Origin: Lachnospiraceae bacterium
Lineage (GTDB): Bacteria; Bacillota; Clostridia; Lachnospirales; Lachnospiraceae
Length of the DNA stretch: 37,146 nucleotides
Direction of reading: 5' to 3'
Assembly (NCBI GenBank): GCA_024692955.1
Contig: JAILLW010000012.1
Coordinates: forward strand, 1-37,146
Shown in pieces: positions 1 to 7,627 of this stretch. Position 1 is the stretch's first letter. Every line of letters starts with the position of its first letter. The translations under genes and the position numbers were made by a program. Under the pieces are notes generated by a model, which saw nothing but the letters and a program-made list of their open reading frames with translations, made no database searches and was not told the DNA's origin.

Positions 1-26
1 CAGGGGTTCGATTCCCCTACGCGCTA
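1..26 (+). tRNA. 3' end of a tRNA (partial)
   Basis: The window opens inside a tRNA. A 5-bp T stem (AGGGG/CCCCT) closes a TTCGATT loop. It is followed by a 7-nt acceptor strand, ACGCGCT, and discriminator A. CCA is not encoded (TCA follows), which is common in Firmicutes. The anticodon lies outside the window, so the isotype cannot be named. Confidence 0.75.
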
Positions 27-28
27 TC

Positions 29-57
29 AAAAAAGGACGCAGGTCGCGTCCTTTTTT
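29..57 (+). terminator. Rho-independent terminator after the tRNA
   Basis: A perfect 12-bp inverted repeat (AAAAAAGGACGC / GCGTCCTTTTTT) has a 5-nt loop and ends in a T run. It starts a few bases after the tRNA acceptor end. The flanking A and T runs make it potentially bidirectional. Confidence 0.85.
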
Positions 58-80
58 GTTTCCGGATATTTCATTTTCAG

Positions 81-177
81 GCGCCCGCCGCGGATCCGAT
101 ATGTTTCCCGGCATTGCGCCGTTCGTACGCCGAGTTCAAAATGAGCCACTAACCCCGTCCCCGAGGCTCATTTTCGG
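81..177. repeat. 97-bp direct repeat, copy 1, with hairpin at the 3' end of the LRR gene
   Basis: This block recurs at 6679-6775 in the same orientation, with about 5 mismatches by eye; the roughly 60-bp core is identical. It contains a perfect 10-bp inverted repeat (AAAATGAGCC / GGCTCATTTT) around a 17-nt loop rich in C/G runs. It begins a few bases beyond the stop codon of the LRR gene, so the hairpin could also help terminate that transcript. It looks like a dispersed REP-like or MITE-like element, but its family is not established. Confidence 0.8.
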
Positions 178-181
178 GGAA

Positions 182-3100
182 CTATCCCCACTTAGCATAG
201 AGCACTATGTCCGCGCCGTACCGGAGCCTGCTCCAAAGCTGCTTTCCGGCATTTACGTTCGGCCGGAATTCCTCTTTGTTCGTAAACTTTACATCACCCG
301 ACGGCGTATCGGACCAGCCTATGAAGGTCTTTCCGGCAGGAGCCCAGAAAGTACTCTTCGGGAGAGGTGAGCCGTAAACGATATCTATAGCCTTCATCTT
401 CCCGCTTCCGCCGTTTGCATCGAATTTCACGCTATAGTTCAATTTCTTCTTTACGATCTTAAAGTTCACGACCTTCGAATTGCCAAATCCTCCGTAAATG
501 CCTTTCCCGACGACCGTGACCTTCGCGGTACCCGCCTTCACATTATTTACGTAGGAATCGACCTTCACTGTATAATCCGTCCCGGCTACAAGCGGCGACC
601 AGGCTCCGTTGATCTTTATCTTCGCCTCGATAAAGTCTTCGGCCTTAAGCAGAACGGGATCTCCCGTATAAGTCTTCGCCGCGATCTTTATCTTCGCGTT
701 TTTAAACGGCGCACGTATCACACGGAAAATGCCCCCGGTCGTCGTACCTTCATAACGCCCCTTCCCCGTCAACGTCACATAGATGACCGTCTTTTCGGGG
801 ATCACATGCTCTTTTAATACCTCACTTCCCGCTGCAACGTTGATGGGCGTTCCGTCCGCGCCCTTTACGGTGCAGGGATCCGCATAGGTATACTTGAATC
901 CGTGGGTCTTATCGTTCGCCTTATAATAGTCGGTTCCCGCCTTCAGTACCTTTCCGTTGCGGTCCCTGACGGTAACATTCGTCCTGCAGATACCGGCCTT
1001 ATCCTGATAGACCATATCCGTCGAGGATACGGGGCAGTAAGCGATATTTCCGCCCGTCACTTTAAAGTTTCGCTTGAAGGAGCCGGCAAATCTGCCCTTG
1101 CCTTTGATCGTGAGGGTCGGCACTTTCTTCGGATCGCTTCCGTCATTTACCTTTCCGTTGTTGGACCAGGAGAGTGTATAATCGGTCTTTTCTTTGAGTA
1201 CTTCTTCCGTACTGTAGGTTCTATACTTAACTATCGGCTTGGGTACTGAACCGCCCTTTGTATAGGCGAATTCAGGAAGCCCGTCCGAAGGCCAGAGTAC
1301 CTCCGTGCCATCGTCATCGTAGTAGACTTTGAGGCCTGCGTCCGGATCCGTATTCATCGGATAGCCCGTGATCTTAAACTTCTTTTTCACGGTTCCCGTA
1401 TAGGCACCGTGTCCGGAATAGACTGCGGTCGCCGTTCCCCTGTTCACATTGTTACGGTAGGAGACCGTATAATCCGTCCCTTCCTCAAGGTAATACTTTT
1501 CAAGGGATGCACCCTTTCCGGTCGTATAATAGAACTTAAGCGCCTGCGTCCTCGGGGAGCCGTCATAGTAAACCGACTTTGCAAAGCCCTCCTGTTTCAT
1601 CTTGGACAGGGACGTGCCGTTTATTTTAAATGTCTTACTTACCGCGCCCGCATAGCCCGCTTCCCGCTTTCCTATGATCGTGACCGTCGCAGTTCCGATG
1701 TTTGTATTATTGCTGTATAAAAGGGTATAATGCTTGCCCGCCTGAAGGGTTGTCTTCCTGCTCTTATCAACAAGCTTCCACTCGAAGGGATTGCCCTTCT
1801 TATCCAGAGCACGGACCTTCGCCTCATCATCGTTTCCCGTGAGCACGATCTGCTTTCCCTTATAGGTCTGCGCGGGGATCGAAGGAATACTGAGTTTCGA
1901 TACCGGCGTAAGTGAGGTGGCATCCACGATCTCCATTAAGAGTTTACGCTCACCCGAATAATTACCCTTACCCTTTACGGTGATCACATAGAGCCCCGGA
2001 GCCTTAAGTACATCATCTCCGGTGATCTCATTTCCGTCACGGGTATAGCCCTTATCCGGATATTCCAGGTCATAATCTTTGGCGGCCTTAAGCGTCACAG
2101 TTTTGCCCGATGGCAGCTTATCCGTGATCTTACAGGTACCCCTTTGTACTTTTCCGTTATAAGTAAGGGTGATATTGGCGGAGGTCACCATTATCAGGTC
2201 ATCCGTTTCTCCGCTCGCCATGGCCGGAAGCGCCCACTCATCATAAGGCGCCTTCGACACATCAACGTTCCTTGGATTGATCACGAAGTTCTTAGTGATG
2301 GACCCGGTATAATTTCCCTTGCCCTTTATGATAACGGTCGGCGCCTTCTTCGCGGAGAATCCCTCTTCGCCTTCCCTTATGGTATAGACATTCGTATTAT
2401 TCTTCCAGGATACCGTATAGTCGGCCGGTGTCAGCTTATGTCCGACATAGAATTCGTTGCTGCCGTAGAGTACGTTGATCTCCGGCTTTATCTGCGAACC
2501 CGTATAGGTCTGATCCGGGATCTGCTGTATCCAGATTCCGTCTTCTCCCGCAAAGTAGACAGTCTTACAGATGATCTCTTTGCCCGAGGGATTCTGTACA
2601 CTTGAGATCCGGATCGTGTTTGAATAATCATAAGTATATCTGCACATCGTCGGACTGATCCTAAAGGTTGCGGATTCTCCGGGCGCAAGCCGGCAGGGAA
2701 ATCCCGATCCTGATATCTTATATCCGTACAGATCTTCAAACGTGGTATTCTGATGGTCCAGGACAACCCCCTTGAAGTCCTGTACCACATTTCCCGTATT
2801 GGTCACCGTTATCTTCTTTGACAGCTGAGGATCCGTCTTTGTGGGAATACCTCCGAAATCAAGAGTCTCTTCCGATACACCGATCGAACAGTCCCTCTTC
2901 TCAACCGTAAACTTCAGGTCAACGATGGCCTGCGCACCTTTATTCGTGGTTATTATGATGGCGTCACTATAATCCTTATCATTGTCATCCGGCGTATCAA
3001 CCTTAAGGCCGGTATTCGGCCGTACCTTTATGATTGCTTCCTCACCCGGCTTTAATCTCATCTTATCAGGCTCTCCGTAGTGCCAGAACATCGGACTCGC

Positions 3101-6100
3101 TCCGCTGATATCCTTGATATCAACCGTAAGCTTGCCGGTGTTTTTGATGACGGCAGTCTGTACGGGGATTGCGGAATACCCTTCAACTGCAGTTCCGAAA
3201 TCAAGCACATCCGTTACCGCGGTGAGTTCCTCGATCGTATCTTCAGGGTAAATGCTAAGGATCTTCACATTATCTTCATAACTGTCCTTGAACCAGGTCC
3301 CTGTATCATCACTGAACAGCTCTGCATCCGTCGGCAGTCCGATCTTAAGGCCATCCGCGAGCTCGATCCCGTCCTGTCCGGTCGTGAAGATCGCCTTGCC
3401 CTGAGTAGAAGCATATACACCGGCATTGTCGGCGATGATTATCTTATCCGCACTGTAAAGGGCATAGTCATCTGCCTCTGCGTTAAGCTGTGCGGAGCCT
3501 TTAACCGTGATCCCCTTGATGGCATCCACGGCTTTATCTTCACCGGTTGTATATTCACCCTTTACCGTGACATATGCCTTATCTTCTATGGTAATGCTGC
3601 CCTTCGTCTGCAGGCCGGCCCGTACATCCAGCATGCCGCTTCCTTTAATTGTAAGATTGTATTCCTCAGCGCATTCGATCCTGTAGATCGAAGCCTCGGG
3701 AGCATCGAGCACAAGTGTGGTATCTTCCGTCAGAACGTAGGTCCGATAATCTTTAAGATCCGAGGACTTGACCGTTCCCGAAAGCGTATTTCCTTCTTCC
3801 GCCTTCTTCACCAGGATACTGCTTTGCACGGCAGTCTTGGTAAGACCGGATACCGTATAGCTTACGGTCACACTCTTCACATCCCGGGTGAGCGGACCCG
3901 CAGGAGTTATTACACAATCCGCGATCGGAATATCAGCCGTATGGTCGTCGGAATAGGTTGCAGTGACTTCCATACCTGTCGGATCAAATGTCTCACCCTC
4001 CGTGTAAGCAATCTTATCGGGCGATGTTCTGATCTCGATCTTTCTCAGGTTTTCAGCTTTATTCTCAGTCACGATCAGCTGCAGGCTCTTATCCACTCTG
4101 AGCTCACAGTAAGGGCTCTCCGAATAGTCATAATAACGATCATCAAACGCAAATGATGTATCACATTCTCCGTTCTGTACTGCCCGTAAAAGATAAGGAT
4201 TTTTGCTGATATCAAGCTCCGCAAGGCCTGCATTCCCTTCACACCAGAGATGGTTAAGCTCAGGATTCTTACTGAGATCAAGTGAGGTGATACTGTTATC
4301 ATCGCAGTCCAGATATTGAAGGGCTGTGTTTGCATTCAGATTAAGTGAAGTCAGTCCGCAGTCATTACACCCGAGGCGTTCAAGCTTCGTATTACTGCTG
4401 AGATCAAGAGTTGCTGTAAGCTCATTTCCATAGCAGTACAGCTCCTTCAGTCCGGTAAAATTCCCTATGCCCGTAAAGTTAGAGATTTCTTCATTCTGGC
4501 ACTGCATAACAGTCGCACCGAGGATTTCGGGAACAGTCAGCTTGTCATTTTCGTCCTTATCATAAGTTGTCTTGACAAACTCGCGGAAATTCGCATCCGG
4601 GAAGTTCGTATCATTGATAAGAATACTGCTTCCGGAAAGATCGGTCGAATCATCAACGTACAGTAAATTGCCGTCCTTATCCTCAAACTGAGTTGTCCCA
4701 TTCTCTCTGGTCACTGATGAAGGTGATAAATACGCATTCCTGATCAGGGGAGTATAGGTCAGGTCCAGCGTATCCAGCCGGTTCTTAAAACAATACACTT
4801 CACACAGACGATTGCCCGAAATCGTAAGATTAGTCAATTCGTTCCCCATACAGACCACTCTTTCAAGCTCGGTGTTCAAACTAAGATCCAGTTCACTTAA
4901 TCTGTTACTATTGCATATAAGATCTTTCAGAAGCCCATTTTCAGTTGTATCAAGTGTCTGTAGCCTGTTCCCCCAACAATCAAGATATATTAAACCGGTG
5001 CATCCGCTTATATTGATGGACTCCAATTGATTCGACTCACAATATATACCCCCCAGTGATGTAAGGCCGCTTACATCAAGGCTTGTGAGCTGGTTTCTTC
5101 CGCAACTCAGATTGAGCAGATCGGTAAAATACTTTATTCCGGTAAGATCACCGATCTTTTCGTTTATGCAATCGATTCGTTTTGCGGCTTTTATCTCGCC
5201 CGTACTGAGCATACCGTTGTCATTGAGGTCATAATACTGCCTTACAAAATCACGGAAATTCTCATCCGGAAAGCTGGTCGCATCAATCTGTACCACGTCG
5301 GTATCCTCAAGCGCAGTAACACTTGTTCCGTAATCAATTGCCAGCGTGTTATCCGTAGCTACTTCTGAACTGAGAACATAAAGAATATATTCAGGCGTAT
5401 ATTGGGGTTCACTGTGTAAGTAGCAGCCAGATAATATGGGATTAGCGGTTACATCTAAGGTTGTGATCCGGTTGGAACGGCAGCTCATGAAATAGAGTTC
5501 GGGATTATGACTCAGGTCAAGGCTTGTCAGCTTGTTGGTATGACAGCTGAAGTATTGCAATTTGGTATTATTACTCAGATCAAGTTCACTAAGATCGTTA
5601 ACATAGCATGTTAATGCCAGAAGATCCGGACAGTGGGTCACATCAAGGGTCTTCAGCTCATTTTTCTGGCAGTACAGGTGCTTCAGTTTTGTCAGTGCAC
5701 TCACATTCAGTGATTTCAGTTTGTTTACATTGCAATACAACTCAGTAAGGGATGCACAGTCTGAGATATTGAGTGTTTCGATCTGATTATACCTGCAATC
5801 GATTGTTCTCAGCATAGGACAATTGCTGATCTCAAGCGAAACAAGGGCATTACTGTTACAATCTACACTGTCCAGTTTATTAAGCCCGGATATTGTCAGC
5901 GATTCAATCTCATTTTCATAACATTGCAGCCCGCATAATTCCGCGCATGTACTCACATCAAGTTCTATCAGCTTATTATGGTGGCATTGCAGCCAATACA
6001 GCTTCTCACAGCCGTCTACCTTAAGTGACGCTATATTATTGTAATTACAATACAAGTATTTAAGCACTTCAAGTCCACTGAGATCAAGTTCCGTCAACAT

Positions 6101-6652
6101 ATTGTCATTACAGCTGAGTGCCCAGAGTTTTTTGTTTCCACTCACATCAAGCTCGGTAAGCTTATTCCCGTTACACCACAGTTGGTCCAGTTCCGGAAAG
6201 AATTCTATACCCTGAAGGTTGGCAATGCCCCTATTTCTGCAATCTATTTCCTTTACCGCCTGAAGTTCGGAACTTGCAAAGGTCCCGTCATGATTAAGAT
6301 CGCAGTTTTCTTTTACATAATTTCGAAACTTTTCATCCGGGAAGTTGGTCGCGTTGATCTCCACCTTATCCCCGGGAGCCATATCGGGTGAGATACTCTC
6401 TTCCTCAATAACGGCAGCCTCCTCCGCGGCTTCTTCCGGATCCGTTTCCGGCTCCGTTTCGCCCGCTCCGGAATCCGTGATCCCGTCTTCATACACGGAA
6501 AATCTTTCATCGGGAATGACCGGCTGATCCTCTTCAAGTTCATCCGCGTACGCGGCCGTTTCGAAGGCTGCTCCCGAAAAACTGCCCGCTAAAAGCACCA
6601 GCCCGAATGCAGCTGCAAGTACCCGTTTCACAGTTCCCGATCTTTTCTTCAT
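182..6652 (-). CDS. Giant secreted leucine-rich-repeat surface protein with Ig-like repeats and a C-terminal InlB-type repeat
   Basis: Predicted secreted or surface protein of 2,156 residues. The start at 6652 follows AGGAGG by 6 nt; a longer in-frame reading would run into the flanking repeat. Residues 1-36 form a signal peptide (KKR, then a hydrophobic core ending AAYA). An acidic linker (~37-97) follows. Three modules begin near residues 98, 454 and 677. Each opens with an 'I-x-x-T-x-F-P-D-x-x-F-R' motif and an EF-hand-like acidic loop (e.g. DLNHDGTF), followed by ~21-residue LRRs of the 'L-x-x-L-D-x-S-x-N' type with a conserved Cys. Downstream are a Big_3-like Ig domain (~870), a beta-rich segment (~957), two ASH/DUF1573-like domains ('LDFG', ~1149 and ~1257), and about seven 'Y-T-G ... 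DYTVSYxNNxN ... GxGxYxGT' repeats (~1369-2070). The protein ends in a Listeria-Bacteroides/InlB B repeat ('FDANGGSG ... LYAKW'). No LPXTG signal is present. The ligand is unknown; adhesion or protein binding is inferred. Confidence 0.9.
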   Translation of the reverse strand: MKKRSGTVKRVLAAAFGLVLLAGSFSGAAFETAAYADELEEDQPVIPDERFSVYEDGITDSGAGETEPETDPEEAAEEAAVIEEESISPDMAPGDKVEINATNFPDEKFRNYVKENCDLNHDGTFASSELQAVKEIDCRNRGIANLQGIEFFPELDQLWCNGNKLTELDVSGNKKLWALSCNDNMLTELDLSGLEVLKYLYCNYNNIASLKVDGCEKLYWLQCHHNKLIELDVSTCAELCGLQCYENEIESLTISGLNKLDSVDCNSNALVSLEISNCPMLRTIDCRYNQIETLNISDCASLTELYCNVNKLKSLNVSALTKLKHLYCQKNELKTLDVTHCPDLLALTCYVNDLSELDLSNNTKLQYFSCHTNKLTSLDLSHNPELYFMSCRSNRITTLDVTANPILSGCYLHSEPQYTPEYILYVLSSEVATDNTLAIDYGTSVTALEDTDVVQIDATSFPDENFRDFVRQYYDLNDNGMLSTGEIKAAKRIDCINEKIGDLTGIKYFTDLLNLSCGRNQLTSLDVSGLTSLGGIYCESNQLESINISGCTGLIYLDCWGNRLQTLDTTENGLLKDLICNSNRLSELDLSLNTELERVVCMGNELTNLTISGNRLCEVYCFKNRLDTLDLTYTPLIRNAYLSPSSVTRENGTTQFEDKDGNLLYVDDSTDLSGSSILINDTNFPDANFREFVKTTYDKDENDKLTVPEILGATVMQCQNEEISNFTGIGNFTGLKELYCYGNELTATLDLSSNTKLERLGCNDCGLTSLNLNANTALQYLDCDDNSITSLDLSKNPELNHLWCEGNAGLAELDISKNPYLLRAVQNGECDTSFAFDDRYYDYSESPYCELRVDKSLQLIVTENKAENLRKIEIRTSPDKIAYTEGETFDPTGMEVTATYSDDHTADIPIADCVITPAGPLTRDVKSVTVSYTVSGLTKTAVQSSILVKKAEEGNTLSGTVKSSDLKDYRTYVLTEDTTLVLDAPEASIYRIECAEEYNLTIKGSGMLDVRAGLQTKGSITIEDKAYVTVKGEYTTGEDKAVDAIKGITVKGSAQLNAEADDYALYSADKIIIADNAGVYASTQGKAIFTTGQDGIELADGLKIGLPTDAELFSDDTGTWFKDSYEDNVKILSIYPEDTIEELTAVTDVLDFGTAVEGYSAIPVQTAVIKNTGKLTVDIKDISGASPMFWHYGEPDKMRLKPGEEAIIKVRPNTGLKVDTPDDNDKDYSDAIIITTNKGAQAIVDLKFTVEKRDCSIGVSEETLDFGGIPTKTDPQLSKKITVTNTGNVVQDFKGVVLDHQNTTFEDLYGYKISGSGFPCRLAPGESATFRISPTMCRYTYDYSNTIRISSVQNPSGKEIICKTVYFAGEDGIWIQQIPDQTYTGSQIKPEINVLYGSNEFYVGHKLTPADYTVSWKNNTNVYTIREGEEGFSAKKAPTVIIKGKGNYTGSITKNFVINPRNVDVSKAPYDEWALPAMASGETDDLIMVTSANITLTYNGKVQRGTCKITDKLPSGKTVTLKAAKDYDLEYPDKGYTRDGNEITGDDVLKAPGLYVITVKGKGNYSGERKLLMEIVDATSLTPVSKLSIPSIPAQTYKGKQIVLTGNDDEAKVRALDKKGNPFEWKLVDKSRKTTLQAGKHYTLLYSNNTNIGTATVTIIGKREAGYAGAVSKTFKINGTSLSKMKQEGFAKSVYYDGSPRTQALKFYYTTGKGASLEKYYLEEGTDYTVSYRNNVNRGTATAVYSGHGAYTGTVKKKFKITGYPMNTDPDAGLKVYYDDDGTEVLWPSDGLPEFAYTKGGSVPKPIVKYRTYSTEEVLKEKTDYTLSWSNNGKVNDGSDPKKVPTLTIKGKGRFAGSFKRNFKVTGGNIAYCPVSSTDMVYQDKAGICRTNVTVRDRNGKVLKAGTDYYKANDKTHGFKYTYADPCTVKGADGTPINVAAGSEVLKEHVIPEKTVIYVTLTGKGRYEGTTTGGIFRVIRAPFKNAKIKIAAKTYTGDPVLLKAEDFIEAKIKINGAWSPLVAGTDYTVKVDSYVNNVKAGTAKVTVVGKGIYGGFGNSKVVNFKIVKKKLNYSVKFDANGGSGKMKAIDIVYGSPLPKSTFWAPAGKTFIGWSDTPSGDVKFTNKEEFRPNVNAGKQLWSRLRYGADIVLYAKWG

Positions 6653-6678
6653 CTCTTTCCTCCTGTGTTCAATTTCAT

Positions 6679-6775
6679 GCGCCTGCCGCGGATCCAATAT
6701 GTTCACCGGCATTGCGCCGTTCGTACGCCGAGTTCAAAATGAGCCACTAACCCCGTCCCCGAGGTTCATTTTCGG
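6679..6775. repeat. 97-bp direct repeat, copy 2, upstream of the LRR gene
   Basis: Same-orientation copy of 81-177, ~95% identical by eye. One arm of the hairpin differs (AAAATGAACC), so the 10-bp stem has one mismatch. It occupies the 5' leader of the LRR gene, ending about 27 bp upstream of its start codon. No convincing sigma-A promoter was found between it and the gene. Confidence 0.8.
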
Positions 6776-6780
6776 ATAGA

Positions 6781-6818
6781 AAAATGTACCCTATCCTTAT
6801 GATTATAGGGTACATTTT
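6781..6818 (-). terminator. Terminator of the response regulator gene
   Basis: A perfect 14-bp inverted repeat (AAAATGTACCCTAT / ATAGGGTACATTTT) has a 10-nt loop and a T run on the minus strand. It lies about 50 bp past the stop codon of the NarL-type regulator and separates it from the LRR gene. Confidence 0.9.
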
Positions 6819-6866
6819 CATTCTGCGGTATCCTCAAAAATGATGATATTTCGTTTCCGCGGAGTC

Positions 6867-7493
6867 CTAATCCATGACCGCGATGCCGAGGACCCTCGCC
6901 TCGATCGCGAGCCGCACGCGGGACAGACCGCTTTTTTCGCACATATGATTGATATGCGTTCTGACCGTAGCCTTGCTGATCTTCAGGACATCCGCGATCT
7001 CCTGATCGGTGAGTCCTTCCGTCATAAGGCGCAGTACATCCAGTTCCCGCTCCGTGATCTCGTTGCTTTTCATCGCTCCGATATCGACCACGGGCGCCTC
7101 ACCCGGATATACCGATTCTCCCCGCATGGTCCTTCCCATGACCTCCAGCAGCGGCATGTCGTTCATTTCCTTATACCAGAAGGATTCCACACCGATCTCT
7201 CTGGCATATTTCAGATAGGAATCATCCGGCATGGAAGTCGTAACGATGATCTTCACCTCGGGAAACCGTTCTTTGATGGCCGCGGCCGCGTTAAGACCGT
7301 TCCCCCCCTCCTGCATGACCACATCCGTGATGCAAAGATCCACATCATGAGAGAAAATAAAGTCAATCGCGTCGTCAGCCCTTGAAAGCTCCCCGACCAG
7401 TTCATATTCCGATGAATGATCGATCATCATCTTAAAGAGAAGACGCGGTATATTCTGATCGTCACAGATCAAAACCTTAAAGGGTTTGCTCAT
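6867..7493 (-). CDS. NarL/FixJ-family response regulator (receiver + LuxR-type HTH)
   Basis: Cytoplasmic DNA-binding response regulator of 208 residues. The start is set at 7493 (MSKPFKV), with a GGAG about 10 nt upstream; an extension upstream would run into the promoter. The receiver domain (~5-125) has the acidic pair D11/D12, phosphoacceptor D57 ('CITDVV') and K108. The LuxR-type helix-turn-helix (~145-205) carries the family pattern 'ITERELDVLRLMTEGL ... EIADVLKISKATVRTHI'. It is divergent from the hybrid kinase at 7628, with 134 bp between the start codons. It is a candidate partner of that kinase, although the kinase has its own receiver and HPt domains. The target genes are unknown. 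Confidence 0.93.
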   Translation of the reverse strand: MSKPFKVLICDDQNIPRLLFKMMIDHSSEYELVGELSRADDAIDFIFSHDVDLCITDVVMQEGGNGLNAAAAIKERFPEVKIIVTTSMPDDSYLKYAREIGVESFWYKEMNDMPLLEVMGRTMRGESVYPGEAPVVDIGAMKSNEITERELDVLRLMTEGLTDQEIADVLKISKATVRTHINHMCEKSGLSRVRLAIEARVLGIAVMD

Positions 7494-7523
7494 GGTCAAA
7501 TCTCCGAAACTGAATTCTTTTAT

Positions 7524-7553
7524 ATTATACCACAGCAAAGGGCGTTTTGTGTC
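7524..7553 (-). promoter_or_regulatory. Predicted promoter of the response regulator gene
   Basis: A perfect -10 box TATAAT (minus strand, 7524-7529) lies about 30 bp upstream of the start codon. The -35 is weak (GACACA, 18-bp spacing). The weak -35 may mean that activation is needed. Confidence 0.55.
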
Positions 7554-7559
7554 TGATAC

Positions 7560-7588
7560 TTGCACGAAAACACCACATTTTATATGAT
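7560..7588 (+). promoter_or_regulatory. Predicted sigma-A promoter of the hybrid kinase gene
   Basis: TTGCAC, 17 bp, then TATGAT, about 40 bp upstream of the start codon. It faces away from the regulator's promoter, so the two share a short divergent control region of ~130 bp. Confidence 0.7.
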
Positions 7589-7627
7589 GTTAGAGTCGGA
7601 AGGTCATGAATGGAAAGGAGCGAGGAT

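Noticed and set aside
1-26. 3' end of tmRNA
   Set aside because: The acceptor strand ACGCGCTA does not match the usual tmRNA 3' end, and a normal tRNA T arm explains the sequence.
3080-4156. A 358-codon plus-strand open frame inside the LRR gene
   Set aside because: Opposite strand to a clearly coding LRR/Ig region; no domain, and long shadows are expected with this codon use.
6653-6712. A start of the LRR protein 20 codons upstream of the chosen one
   Set aside because: That start lacks a ribosome binding site, would translate the flanking repeat, and would put 20 charged residues before the signal peptide. The AGGAGG at 6 nt favours 6652.
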